A stretch of 61,925 nt of DNA from Planctomycetota bacterium (GCA_027618565.1 JAQCEQ010000013.1:1-61925); one strand, 5' to 3'; counted from the first letter of the stretch, positions 17,501 to 26,148 are shown. Translations and numbers: made by a program. Notes: generated from the sequence alone by a model not told the origin.

Positions 17501-19132
17501 AGCACTTTGGGACGCGGGCCCCGAGAGCCGCGCCATCCCCAGCGCGTGCAGTGTGGCGGCTCGCGACTGAGAATCCTCCGCTGCATACGCCGCTGCGGCG
17601 TCAATGATCGGCCGCCCAAGGATCGCCTCCAACTGCGCCTGCGAGTACTCCGGCTTCACCGCCGCGGTGCAAGTCGTTCCGTACTGGCTGAGGTTGGAAG
17701 CAAAGATCCCCGCCGCGCTGATGGGAAGGAAGTCTTCGTATCGGATGCCCTCGTAACTGACGAAGCCCAAGTCCACCAACGCCAGGAGGTCGTTCGTCCC
17801 GAACGGTTGGCCCGCGGCGGCGTGCGCAAGCCCGCGGTCCGTCGGTGCAAACCGCGCGTGCGCCATCCCGCGGTCAAGCAGCGCACGCAGGGTGGTTGGC
17901 ACGGGTGCAAACGGTGCGGCGTACGCGCGTTCGTACGCCTCGTGGTCACAACGCGCGAGGAGTGGATCGCCGGCGACCGACTCCTCCGCAGCCGCCACGC
18001 ACGCGTCGTAGATCGCGCGGCCACTCGGCGTGCAGGCGTACCAGCGTTCCTCGATCTCGCCAAAGCGAGCCGCGTGCACGGAGGGCGACTCTGTTCCATC
18101 GTCGCCGACGAAGACCACCGGCTCCACCAGTGCCCGGTAGGCATCCTGCCGAAGGAACACCGGGCGATCCGCGGGCGGTCCCTCTGTCGAATCCTTGAAT
18201 CCGCTGTGCTGCAGCTTCATCAGCTGAAACGGCTCGGCGCGGAACTCGGCCAGCAGGCGTTCGACCAGCTCGATGATGTCGTGGGTCCCGACCTGACCTC
18301 GCTCAAAGCCCGCCAAGTCCGCGTCCGTCAAGTGACGGAAGTGCAACAGCATCCAGTCTCGGTCGCATGTTGCGGCGATCCGATCCAGCGCGCGGCCGGC
18401 GTAGCGTCGGAACGCACCGCCCTCCCACGCACCTAGGCAGTACTTCATGGCCGCGGTGTAGAGGTCGATCGCCAGCGTGTTGGGCGTGAGGTGATTCAGG
18501 TGGTGAGACTCGAAGCACGAGATGTCTGCGGCGATCTTGAACCCAGCGCTGCACAGGGACTCATAGAGATCCTTCCCCCGCGCGCGTCCGGTCCACTTGA
18601 AGATGTGCGTTGTGGCCTCCTCGATCAATGCGTCGGCGTCGGTCCACGCCAACCCCCCCTCCTGCTCGGCTCGCTCGACCAACGCCTTCGCGCGATCGGA
18701 GAAGACTTGCCGCTCGGCCAGCAGTGCCTCGATCCGCGCGCGAGTGTGATCGTCGAAGGAATCGGTCATCAGCAGCGAGGTGAAGACCCGATGCTCGGGC
18801 GACTGCGTGGACCGGAAGGCCGTCGCGATCACGGGCTGGCTCTTCGCCCCGACCGACGTCATGTCGTAGAAATTGTGGGGCTCCATCCCAAAGCACTGGA
18901 AGAACCGCCCGACCCACCTGTACTCATCCACCCGACCGATCCGAATGGCACCGTGCCGCTCGCCTCCCGCCCGGTCCAGCTGCTCTTCCGAAATGGAGAA
19001 TCCGCGGTGCAATCGCCCCACCAGCACACACACCACCGCATTGCAGGCTCGATTGACCAGGAGCGAACGGTCGTACAGGGGCACCTCGCGCCCGAACATT
19101 GACGACAGCGCCGCGAAGAGCTTGTGCTGCAT
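17498..19132 (-). CDS. hglS: 2-oxoadipate dioxygenase/decarboxylase (HglS/YdcJ, DUF1338 family)
   Basis: A 544-residue cytosolic metalloenzyme of the VOC-like DUF1338 family. Characterised members convert 2-oxoadipate to D-2-hydroxyglutarate with O2 and Fe(II) in lysine catabolism. The family landmarks are ERHGAIRIG (His60), HHLNHLTPNTL (His214), ARFGEIEERW (Glu359) and the late YEDFLPISAAGIFASNL; the His/His/Glu set matches the iron site. The start at 19132 (MQHKLFAALSSMFGREVPLY) aligns with YdcJ. An insert of roughly 80 residues (about 222-302) follows the second metal histidine and is absent from E. coli YdcJ as I remember it. The gene is divergent from a small membrane-protein gene, with MarC downstream on the same strand. 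Confidence 0.88.
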   Translation of the reverse strand: MQHKLFAALSSMFGREVPLYDRSLLVNRACNAVVCVLVGRLHRGFSISEEQLDRAGGERHGAIRIGRVDEYRWVGRFFQCFGMEPHNFYDMTSVGAKSQPVIATAFRSTQSPEHRVFTSLLMTDSFDDHTRARIEALLAERQVFSDRAKALVERAEQEGGLAWTDADALIEEATTHIFKWTGRARGKDLYESLCSAGFKIAADISCFESHHLNHLTPNTLAIDLYTAAMKYCLGAWEGGAFRRYAGRALDRIAATCDRDWMLLHFRHLTDADLAGFERGQVGTHDIIELVERLLAEFRAEPFQLMKLQHSGFKDSTEGPPADRPVFLRQDAYRALVEPVVFVGDDGTESPSVHAARFGEIEERWYACTPSGRAIYDACVAAAEESVAGDPLLARCDHEAYERAYAAPFAPVPTTLRALLDRGMAHARFAPTDRGLAHAAAGQPFGTNDLLALVDLGFVSYEGIRYEDFLPISAAGIFASNLSQYGTTCTAAVKPEYSQAQLEAILGRPIIDAAAAYAAEDSQSRAATLHALGMARLSGPASQSA

Positions 19133-19277
19133 CGCGAGGGGTGGAGCAAGTGGCGTGGGGGGTTGCACCAAGCGGTCCGGGAAACTACCTGAGCGAGGCT
19201 TCCGGAGCCGGCGACGCCAACTAGACTGGCACGATCCCCAGCCACCACCGTGCGGGCGAGCCACGGGAAGGACCTCC

Positions 19278-19916
19278 ATGCAAGCACACTCCGCCCGGCT
19301 TGATTACCTGCGAGCACTCCGAGCGAGCAGCCAGTATCGATGGTTTCGAATCGCGCTGCTCACCGGCTTCATCCTTGCCTTGTCTGCGGCTGCCCTGACC
19401 GTCTTGGGTGGGCTGGCGATGGCCACGCTCCTGATGGTTGGAAGCGCTGGGAGTGTCCCCAGTTCCATCGCTCCTGATGTGGCACTTGGGGTGGGTGTGG
19501 GCGCCGGCTTGGCGGTGTTGCTCTACACGATGTTCTTGGCCACGGTGATCATGATCCTCGCCTTCATGATCTTCACACCGCTCCAGATGCTGGCCGATTT
19601 CCTGGACATGCGCATCGATGCGGCGGCGAGCGGTGAACCTGCCGGCACCGCAGGCGTTGCGGCGAGTGCGAGAACTCATGGAGCCGCCCACCCCACTCCC
19701 ACGTCACCCCCGGGGGTTGACCCATCGCCCACGCACGCCCCGCAGAGCGCCGCTCCCGTTCCTCGCCAGCCCACCATCGAAGACCGAGCGTCCGCGCTGC
19801 TTGCCCAGGCTCGCGAAGCCTTCGCTCGGGGGGACCACGCCCAGGCATCCAAGCTCTTGAACCTCCTCCGCGAGCGCTTCCCCACCAGCAAGGCGGCCGC
19901 GTCGGTTCGGACCTAG
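19278..19916 (+). CDS. Membrane protein with TPR-like C-terminal tail
   Basis: A 212-residue protein starting at the ATG at 19278 (MQAHSARLDYLRALRAS), preceded by a GGAAGGA ribosome site. Two strongly hydrophobic segments (IALLTGFILALSAAALTVL and GLAVLLYTMFLATVIMILAF) are followed by a Pro/Thr/Ala-rich linker. The last ~45 residues resemble one TPR hairpin (ALLAQAREAFARGDHAQASK, then LLRERFPTS). This points to an inner-membrane protein with a small cytoplasmic interaction module. I do not recognise the family. Twelve bases separate it from the MFS gene, so the two are probably co-transcribed. Confidence 0.7.
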   Translation: MQAHSARLDYLRALRASSQYRWFRIALLTGFILALSAAALTVLGGLAMATLLMVGSAGSVPSSIAPDVALGVGVGAGLAVLLYTMFLATVIMILAFMIFTPLQMLADFLDMRIDAAASGEPAGTAGVAASARTHGAAHPTPTSPPGVDPSPTHAPQSAAPVPRQPTIEDRASALLAQAREAFARGDHAQASKLLNLLRERFPTSKAAASVRT

Positions 19917-19928
19917 AACTCCGCTGAC

Positions 19929-21169
19929 ATGACTGCGTCGATCCACGCCCCCGCAACTCGATTGCGCATGGTTCTCACGGTGCTCGTCGCTGCGCTGGGC
20001 TATTTCGTCGACCTCTTCGACCTCGTACTCTTTTCGATCGTCCGCATCCCGTCTCTCAAGTCGCTCGGCATCACGGATCCGGACGAACTCACTCGCGTTG
20101 GCCTCCACCTCCTCAACATCCAGCTCATCGGCATGCTGCTCGGCGGGATCGCCTTTGGGGTGATGGGAGATCGCGTGGGGCGGCTGAAGACCCTGTTCGG
20201 CTCGATTCTCCTCTACTCCGTCGCCAACATCCTCAACGCGTTCGTCACCGAAGTCTGGCAGTACGAGGTCCTGCGATTCGTGGCGGGATTCGGGCTCGCC
20301 GGAGAACTGGGCGCGGGAGTGACTCTGGTTGCGGAGATCCTGCCGACCAAGTGGCGCGGCATCGGCACCACGGTCGTCGCGACGGTGGGGCTTGCCGGCG
20401 CGGTCGCGGCGGGCGTTGTCGGCAACTTTGTCGAGTGGCATGTCTGCTACTTGATCGGAGGGGTCCTTGGCCTCTTGCTCTTGTTCCTCCGCCTCGGTGT
20501 CGCCGAGAGCGGGCTGTTTGAGAGGACGCGCCTGGCCACGGGCCACTCGCGCGGCAACCCACTGCAGTTGCTCTGGCCCCCCGTCGATGCCTCCGATTCG
20601 TCGGCGTCGTGCTCATGGGGATGCCGATCTGGTTTGTCGGCGGGGTGATGTTCGTGTTTGCCCCTGAACTGGGCCGAGCGATGGGCGTGCCAACACCCGT
20701 TGAGCCGGCGAAAGTGATTCTCTGGGCGTACTCCGGAGTCGTGGTGGGCGATCTCGCCAGCGGGCTGCTCTCGCAGGTGCTCCAGAGCCGCGTACGCGCG
20801 ATCATCACCTTCCAGGCAGCGCTCGCGGCGTCGATTGCGCTCTTCTTTTCGTTCGCGGGAGAGAGCGCCGAACGCTTCTACTGGATGATGGCCGTCGTCG
20901 GCGCCGCGACCGGCTACTGGGCCGTGTTCGTCACCACGGCCAGCGAGCAGTTCGGCACCAACCTTCGCGCCACCGCTGCCACCAGCGCCCCCAACTTCGT
21001 GCGCGCCAGCGCGGTCATCGTGACGGGCATCTGGTTTGCGATGAAGGACTCGATGAACACCACGATCGCCACCATGGCGCTGGGCGTAACCTGCGTCGCC
21101 ATCGGCGTTGTCGCCACGATCTTCCTCACGGACACCTTCAGCCGTGACCTGGACTTTGTTGAGAAGTAG
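19929..21169 (+). pseudogene. MFS transporter interrupted by a one-base frameshift
   Basis: A major facilitator of about 413 residues if the frame is restored. The first half (19929 to about 20580) begins MTASIHAPATRLRMVLTVLV and has helices 1-6 with the loop 2-3 signature GVMGDRVGRLKTLFG and the GFGLAGELGAGVTLVAEILP motif of the sugar/acid symporter type. From the six-cytosine run at 20577-20582 the homologous sequence continues in the -1 frame (LRFVGVVLMGMPIWFVGG) through helices 7-12 to DTFSRDLDFVEK at 21169. The first frame ends at 20648. A single missing C in the homopolymer explains the break, so a sequencing or assembly error is as likely as real inactivation. The upstream neighbour is the small membrane protein. 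Confidence 0.85.
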
Positions 21170-21310
21170 ACCCTCACTTCTCGGCCTCCTCCAGTGTGAT
21201 GCGCGTGGTGGCGGGCAGGACTCGCCAGACCCTCGGCAATCAACCTCCGAGCCCGCGCGAATCACCCGGATTTCTTTCCCCACCGGCCCGGCGGAGCTAC
21301 ATTCGTTCCC

Positions 21311-22378
21311 ATGAGACACGCCACCCTCCTCGTTGCAACCACGCTCACGACCGCCACGATCGGGATCTCCGGGGCCTCTGCCCAGATGGGCTCAAACTCA
21401 TGCGCCTCGCCCAACGCGATTTCCGGAATCGGATCGTTTCCATGGTCCACCGTGGGAGCCACGACGGACGGCACCGCGGCGGTCCTCTGCAACTTCTTCA
21501 ACAACTCGCAGGTCTACAACGATGTCTGGTTCTGCTGGACGGCGTCGGAGTCGGGCTTGCTGAAGTTCACGACCTGCGGCGCGAGCTTTGACACCAAGCT
21601 GGCGGTGTACCTCGGCTGCAACCCCTGCCCTGACGAGTCCACCCTGATCGCGTGCAACGATGACGCCACGTGCGCCAGTGGCCCCACCCTCCGGTCAATC
21701 GTGACGGTCGGCGTCGAGGCTGGCGAGTCGTACACGGTGCGGATTGGCGCGTACGCCGCGACCGTGACTGGAACAGGCAATCTCACCATCGAGTCGGGCG
21801 CCATGGGAGAGTCGATCAATCCCGCCAACAACCACCGGTATGTCCTCTACTCCGCGACGACCTGGTCGGGCGCGGAAGCGACGGCACAGATGCTGGGCGG
21901 GCACTTGGTGGCGATCAATGATGCCGAGGAGAGCGCATGGATCCAGACGGAGTTCGGGCTCTTCGGCGGGGTCAATCGCCGCATCTGGATTGGCGCCAAC
22001 GACGTGGCGTCAGAGGGCGTGTGGGCGTGGACCACCGGTGAGCCCTTCACATTCTCGGCCTGGAATGCAGGCGAACCCAATAATGCGAGCGGCATCGAGC
22101 ACTACGCCGAGTTCTTCGGCGATGTCGCACTCTGGAACGACATGCCGGACTCCGGGGGCACGCCGGTTCATGTCGCGCTCGCCGAGATCAGCGAGGGCGG
22201 CGGTGGCGGCAACACCTGCCCCGCCGACATCGACAACGACGGCTGGGTCGCCGGCTCCGACATGGCCGCGGTCCTGAGCTCCTGGGGCGGCACTGGTACC
22301 GCGGACATCGACGGCGACGGCATCGTCGGCGGCGCGGACATGGCGGCCATCCTCGGGTCGTGGGGCGAGTGCCCCTGA
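21311..22378 (+). CDS. Secreted C-type lectin-like protein with dockerin-like tail
   Basis: A 355-residue exported protein. The signal peptide is MRHATLLVATTLTTATIG, cleaved near ASA. A beta-sandwich of ~135 residues with paired cysteines follows (NDVWFCWTASESGLLKFTTC, SFDTKLAVYLGC, LIACNDDATC), resembling the pre-peptidase C-terminal type. Next is a C-type lectin-like domain of ~120 residues (YSATTWSGAEATAQMLGGHL, AINDAEESAWI, IWIGANDVASEGVWAWTTGE, WNAGEPNN). Two dockerin-like loops end the protein (DIDNDGWVAGSDMAAVLSSW and DIDGDGIVGGADMAAILGSW). The EPN and WND-type carbohydrate-binding tripeptides are visible (EPNN; ALWNDMP), which favours calcium-dependent glycan binding. It stands alone and converges on the nuclease-fold lipoprotein gene 22 bases away. 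Confidence 0.85.
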   Translation: MRHATLLVATTLTTATIGISGASAQMGSNSCASPNAISGIGSFPWSTVGATTDGTAAVLCNFFNNSQVYNDVWFCWTASESGLLKFTTCGASFDTKLAVYLGCNPCPDESTLIACNDDATCASGPTLRSIVTVGVEAGESYTVRIGAYAATVTGTGNLTIESGAMGESINPANNHRYVLYSATTWSGAEATAQMLGGHLVAINDAEESAWIQTEFGLFGGVNRRIWIGANDVASEGVWAWTTGEPFTFSAWNAGEPNNASGIEHYAEFFGDVALWNDMPDSGGTPVHVALAEISEGGGGGNTCPADIDNDGWVAGSDMAAVLSSWGGTGTADIDGDGIVGGADMAAILGSWGECP

Positions 22379-22400
22379 ATTCGCGCGCCGCACGACCCGC

Positions 22401-23369
22401 TCACCATTCAACCACCGCCACCACCGGGTCATGGTCGCTGGCGGGTCGACCGTCTCGTCGTGGGCGGAGGATCGCGGACTCCACCACACGCGGCCTGCCC
22501 TCCACGGGACGCAGCCAGATCCCGTCGATTTTCTCGCCGTCGGTGGTGCCGCGGAAGGCGTGGAAGGTGCCGGTTGAGCCGGCGGCCACCGCGACATCCG
22601 CGTGCAACACCCGGAAGGTGTCCACGAATCCAGCGCCGCGAAACACCGCCATCGGCGCCGACGATTCCCCCGCGTTGAAGTCGCCCATGACCACGCAGGG
22701 AATCGCGCCGTCGCCGATGCCGTCACCGATGCCGGTGCCGATGCCGGTGCCGATGCCGTCAGCAGTCACTGCATCCAACCGCGCCACTATCAACCTCGCC
22801 GAATGTTCGCGAGCGACTGCGCCTCGATGGTCAAGGTGCGTGCCCAGCACGACGAATCGCCGGTCGGGCGACCCTCGGAACTGCAGCTCCGCCCAAGACG
22901 CTGTTCGGTGGAGCGCCGTATCCCACGACCTGGACCGCGGCACCTGGGGCGTCTCGGAGAGCCAGAAGTGGTCCGAACGGTTGATGTCCAATCGCCGCGA
23001 GTCGACCAGCAGGCCGCTGAACTCCCCGTCGCGAGCACCATCTCGGTGTTCCCCAACCACCTGCATCCACGGCATTCGACCCAAGATCGCATCGACCTGG
23101 AAGTTCAGTGCTTCCTGCACTGCGAGGACATCGGGCGCATGTTCGGCGATCGCGTCTAGGACATGGTCCCGACGACGCATCCAATGGTGCTCGCCGTCCT
23201 CGGCGGTGCCATACCGAATGTTGAAGGTCATCAGGCGGAGGGTGCTCGAGTCCGCGGTCGTGGGGATCGCGTTCACGGCAGCACCCTCAGCAGGCCCCTT
23301 CGGCGTGTCGCACGCCGCGAGCACCCAACACAGCATCACGCCGAGCAATGTGGTGGCGGTGCGGGTCAC
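22401..23369 (-). CDS. Endonuclease/exonuclease/phosphatase-fold lipoprotein
   Basis: A 322-residue lipoprotein (lipobox LAAC, Cys20) of the EEP metal-dependent phosphodiesterase/phosphatase superfamily. The catalytic motifs are present: MTFNIRYG (Asn50), AVQEAL (Glu86), GTHLDHRG, VMGDFNAGE and the closing ASDHDPV. Secreted members of this subgroup act on sugar phosphates, nucleic acids or phospholipids; the substrate cannot be read here. A surface loop before the GDFN motif contains a 12-base tandem repeat (about 22711-22760) encoding GIGTGIGTGIGDGIGDG. The ATG overlaps the stop of the Dabb gene by four bases (23366-23369), so the two genes are translationally coupled. Confidence 0.85.
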   Translation of the reverse strand: MTRTATTLLGVMLCWVLAACDTPKGPAEGAAVNAIPTTADSSTLRLMTFNIRYGTAEDGEHHWMRRRDHVLDAIAEHAPDVLAVQEALNFQVDAILGRMPWMQVVGEHRDGARDGEFSGLLVDSRRLDINRSDHFWLSETPQVPRSRSWDTALHRTASWAELQFRGSPDRRFVVLGTHLDHRGAVAREHSARLIVARLDAVTADGIGTGIGTGIGDGIGDGAIPCVVMGDFNAGESSAPMAVFRGAGFVDTFRVLHADVAVAAGSTGTFHAFRGTTDGEKIDGIWLRPVEGRPRVVESAILRPRRDGRPASDHDPVVAVVEW

Positions 23370-23833
23370 GTGTTCGCAGGGCTGGACGGCGCGGGCGGGC
23401 TGGACGGCGCGGGCGGGTTGCCAAAGTCAAAGATCCGGCACGACTTCCACTTTGGCTGCCAGGTCTGAACCAGCTTCTTGTGATGTTCATCCGCGAGATA
23501 GGCGTCATATCCCGCCCGATCCGAGAAGGTCACCATGACGCCAACGGTGTAGGCAGCATCCACATTCGACCGTCCCATGTCCACATGGGGACCACAATCG
23601 AAGTTGATCACGCCCCGGCACCGAGGCAACTGCCGCCAGCAGTCATCCTGCAGCGCCTCCGCATCCGCCGGACTGGCCAGTTCGATGAGCACGACATGCA
23701 CGATGGAGGAACACGCCCGCAGCTGATGTGTTCGCTCAACGGTATTGCCGACCACGGCGATGCAGGCCGCGGGGCCAGCCAAGGTGACCAGGCACGACGC
23801 GAGGCAACTCCACGCACTGAACGGAATGTTCAT
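23366..23833 (-). CDS. Exported Dabb-type (stress-responsive A/B barrel) protein
   Basis: A 155-residue protein with an N-terminal hydrophobic export segment (FSAWSCLASCLVTLAGPAAC) and a ferredoxin-like Dabb domain of about 95 residues. The domain shows the family pattern IVHVVLIELASPADAEALQ, then RGVINFDCGPHVD and MVTFSDRAGYDAYLADEHHK. Dabb proteins form small dimeric barrels; some are cyclases or haem-type enzymes, most are uncharacterised. The C-terminus ends in a duplicated PAPSSP block encoded by an 18-base tandem repeat at 23381-23416. It is the first gene of a two-gene unit with the EEP lipoprotein and starts just downstream of the terminator of the PEP-CTERM gene. Confidence 0.78.
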   Translation of the reverse strand: MNIPFSAWSCLASCLVTLAGPAACIAVVGNTVERTHQLRACSSIVHVVLIELASPADAEALQDDCWRQLPRCRGVINFDCGPHVDMGRSNVDAAYTVGVMVTFSDRAGYDAYLADEHHKKLVQTWQPKWKSCRIFDFGNPPAPSSPPAPSSPANT

Positions 23834-23850
23834 TCGCTCAGCCTAGGTGA

Positions 23851-23890
23851 AAACAAAAGAAAAGCCGGCCCCTTGTGGGAGCCGGCCTTT
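23851..23890 (-). terminator. Rho-independent terminator of the PEP-CTERM gene
   Basis: Read on the minus strand, a GC-rich hairpin (AAAGGCCGGCTCCC, loop ACAA, GGGGCCGGCTTTT) with one bulge is followed by a T-rich tract (complement of about 23850-23863). It lies about 60 bases beyond the stop of the PEP-CTERM gene and 18 bases before the Dabb start, so it should insulate the two. It is the only clear intrinsic terminator I found in the window. Confidence 0.8.
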
Positions 23891-23947
23891 CAGTCAGTTG
23901 TCAGACTGAGTCCCGATCGAGTCGGGGTCAGTCACCGTCCATCGCGA

Positions 23948-24469
23948 TCAGCGACGACGACGGCCAACGAGACCCGCCAAGCCCAAGAGCGCAAGCGCGC
24001 CAGGAGCAGGGACGGCCGTGAGGCCGTGCAGGGTCACGGAACCGGACCACGCAGCGAAATTGGTCGTGCCAGTCCAACCATTCACCACATAGAGGCTGCC
24101 GCTGTTGCCGGTCATGTCGAAGCTCGCAGACTTGTACGAGCTGTAGGAACCGAACTCGTAGGACCAGCTGAACCCACCGAGGTCGGTGAATCCAAAGCCC
24201 ATGTTGTAGCCGCCGGCCGAGACGCCCGAGGTACCGTTGGAAACGGCAACCAGCATATCGGACGCCCACGAGGAGCTACTAGCGGCGTTGTAGAAATTCG
24301 CCACGACCGTCATGCCGGTCATTGTGCCTGTGTAGCCACTGAGGTCAAAAGAAACGCCGTCGCCACCATACACCATCCCGGTGTCGTAGTTAACGGTCAC
24401 GTCAGCAACGCTGGCGCCAGCGATCGCCGCGGAGGCGAAGCCAGCTGCAGTAAGAGCAAAACGCTTCAT
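23948..24469 (-). CDS. PEP-CTERM sorting-domain protein
   Basis: A 173-residue exported protein. The ATG ending at 24469 gives the signal peptide MKRFALTAAGFASAAIAGAS; a GGAG ribosome site lies nine bases upstream. The mature part is rich in Gly, Ser, Thr, Tyr and Trp, without cysteine, and looks like a single beta-sandwich (SFDLSGYTGTMTGMTVVANF, SYEFGSYSSYKSASFDMTGN). The C-terminus is a PEP-CTERM-type tail: VPAPGA, a short hydrophobic helix ALALLGLAGLVG and a terminal RRRR, the signal processed by exosortase. No exosortase gene is in the window. The base composition is lower in GC than its neighbours, and the gene has its own promoter-like site and terminator, so it is probably strongly and separately expressed. 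Confidence 0.85.
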   Translation of the reverse strand: MKRFALTAAGFASAAIAGASVADVTVNYDTGMVYGGDGVSFDLSGYTGTMTGMTVVANFYNAASSSSWASDMLVAVSNGTSGVSAGGYNMGFGFTDLGGFSWSYEFGSYSSYKSASFDMTGNSGSLYVVNGWTGTTNFAAWSGSVTLHGLTAVPAPGALALLGLAGLVGRRRR

Positions 24470-24496
24470 GTGTAAATTCTCCAATTGGGGAGGAAC

Positions 24497-24518
24497 GGAA
24501 GACCCTTGAGGGACTTCC
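24497..24518. promoter_or_regulatory. 22-bp near-palindrome in the leader of the PEP-CTERM gene
   Basis: GGAAG-A-CCC-TTGA-GGG-A-CTTCC is symmetrical apart from one A/A pair and the centre. It ends 28 bases before the start codon. It could be a repressor operator or, in the mRNA, a hairpin upstream of the ribosome site. Confidence 0.45.
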
Positions 24519-24579
24519 TCAAACAACCCAGTTCCAACGCTCCCGTGGAGAAGGCAACACACCCTCTCGGGACAGTCTC

Positions 24580-24607
24580 AATGTATCCCCGTTCCACAGA
24601 AGTCCAA
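24580..24607 (-). promoter_or_regulatory. Putative sigma-70-type promoter of the PEP-CTERM gene
   Basis: On the minus strand TTGGAC is followed after 16 bases by TACATT in an AT-richer stretch, placing transcription start about 100 bases before the start codon at 24469. The rest of the 215-base gap up to the sulfotransferase stop holds no gene that I can see. The match is reasonable but not checked by any model. Confidence 0.35.
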
Positions 24608-24684
24608 GCATTTTGAGCAATATCGTTGAATAAGTATGTGAGTTATAGGACTTTCAGCAGTCCCGGAATCGCCGACCGCCCGCA

Positions 24685-26148
24685 TTACAGCCCCAATACC
24701 TCCATCGCCGGTCCGAGGTGCTTTTCGTACCGCTTCCAACGCTCCACGCTGGAGGTGTACATCTTCTTGTTCACTTGGTCGAAGGAGATCGTCGAGGCGA
24801 TCCGATCGCTCTTGTAAAACTCCAGGCAGCGCTGCTCCCAGGGTAGTCCCAAGTACTCCAACAGGCGTCTGGTCTCCGCCTCCTGGTTGGCGACCAACTG
24901 CTCGTAGTGGAGTTTGATCGGGGCCGGGTCCAGGTTCTCCATCCAGAAGTCCTGGAGCTCTCGTCGGATCTTCCACACCTTGGCCAGCGTGCCAAGGTCA
25001 CTGGTGTACGAGTGCCCCAGGCACGCCAAATGCGTCGTGTAGCAGGACACGATGTTGTCCAGCGCATTGCGGTGCAGCATGATGGACCGTGCACCGGGCA
25101 GCGTCAGGGTCAGGAGCCCCATCTGGTAGACGAGGAGGAGCGACTTGTCGGTGACTCGCACCTTCCCCTCCCCCAGCGCCCCGATGGCCTTGGCGTATAT
25201 CGCCTGCAGTCGATCCGCGTCCCGCTCTTGCATGTCGGCGATGCAGTACGGCCACGACAGGAAGGAATCCGTCATCTTGGAGAGTCGCCTCTGCATCAAG
25301 GACGGGGCTGACAACTCGCCAGCGTTGGCGACATCTGGATGCATCGAGAGAATCTGCTCAAGGAGCGATGTGCCGCTTCTTGGCATCCCTACGACAAAGA
25401 CGACCTTCTCGTAGTTGTGTGTCGCGCGAGCCCAGCCCGCCAGCGCCTTGCGACTCATGACCTCCTTGAGGGCATCCACATCCGCGCGGTGCTTCTCGGC
25501 GGAGATCCTCCGGGGCAGCACGGCGTGCGCGGCAGCGGCGGCGGCCCAGGCACCGTCATAATCCTTCTGCATTTCCAGCGACTTGCACAGTTGGAACCAG
25601 GCGTACGCCTTGCCGGTGGGCGTTGTGCGGGACGAGTCGATGACGCCACGGAGTGCCACCTCGGCCTCGTCGTGGCGCTTCGCGGCGACCAACGCCGTCC
25701 CCATGACCACTCCCCACTCGTCGGGGTTTCGCAGGTCCGGTTCGACCGAGGTGAGGGCCTCGATGCACTGGTCGTACCGGTTGTTTTTGAGGTGAATCTG
25801 CGCCACCTGCATTCCGGGAAACGGGTGTGCCGGATTCACGGCTCGCAGGTGACGAGCCAACTCCATTGCCCGGTCGCTCTCGCCCAGAGAAAGGCAATTA
25901 AGCGACATCTGCGCCATGATGTCTGGGTTGCCGGGACTGAGAATCAGGGCTCTGTCCAGGTACTCCTGCGCCTCCACGAAGTCTCGGCACTCGATGCAGA
26001 CTCGTGCCAGGTCAATCATCGCCGCAACGTCTTTCGGGCGTTTCTCAAAAGCATCCTGGGCTTGCTCAAGCGCCAATTCCACCATCCCCCGTTCAAGTAG
26101 CGATTGAATCGACGGCGTGCCGCCGCCATGCGGCGTGCGCTGGACCAT
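24685..26148 (-). CDS. TPR-repeat sulfotransferase
   Basis: A 487-residue protein that starts at the ATG ending at 26148 (MVQRTPHGGGTPSIQ). Residues ~15-235 are TPR-type helical hairpins (for example ARVCIECRDFVEAQEYLDRA, LSLGESDRAMELARHLRAV). A PAPS-dependent sulfotransferase domain follows, with the 5'-phosphosulfate loop GMPRSGTSLLEQ (254-265) and a 3'-phosphate motif MLHRNALDNIVSCY. This fusion resembles bacterial and tyrosylprotein sulfotransferase-like enzymes, with TPRs presumably binding the acceptor. The acceptor is unknown; extracellular sulfated polymers are common in planctomycetes. Divergent from the trigger-factor-like gene with a 53-base gap. Confidence 0.87.
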   Translation of the reverse strand: MVQRTPHGGGTPSIQSLLERGMVELALEQAQDAFEKRPKDVAAMIDLARVCIECRDFVEAQEYLDRALILSPGNPDIMAQMSLNCLSLGESDRAMELARHLRAVNPAHPFPGMQVAQIHLKNNRYDQCIEALTSVEPDLRNPDEWGVVMGTALVAAKRHDEAEVALRGVIDSSRTTPTGKAYAWFQLCKSLEMQKDYDGAWAAAAAAHAVLPRRISAEKHRADVDALKEVMSRKALAGWARATHNYEKVVFVVGMPRSGTSLLEQILSMHPDVANAGELSAPSLMQRRLSKMTDSFLSWPYCIADMQERDADRLQAIYAKAIGALGEGKVRVTDKSLLLVYQMGLLTLTLPGARSIMLHRNALDNIVSCYTTHLACLGHSYTSDLGTLAKVWKIRRELQDFWMENLDPAPIKLHYEQLVANQEAETRRLLEYLGLPWEQRCLEFYKSDRIASTISFDQVNKKMYTSSVERWKRYEKHLGPAMEVLGL

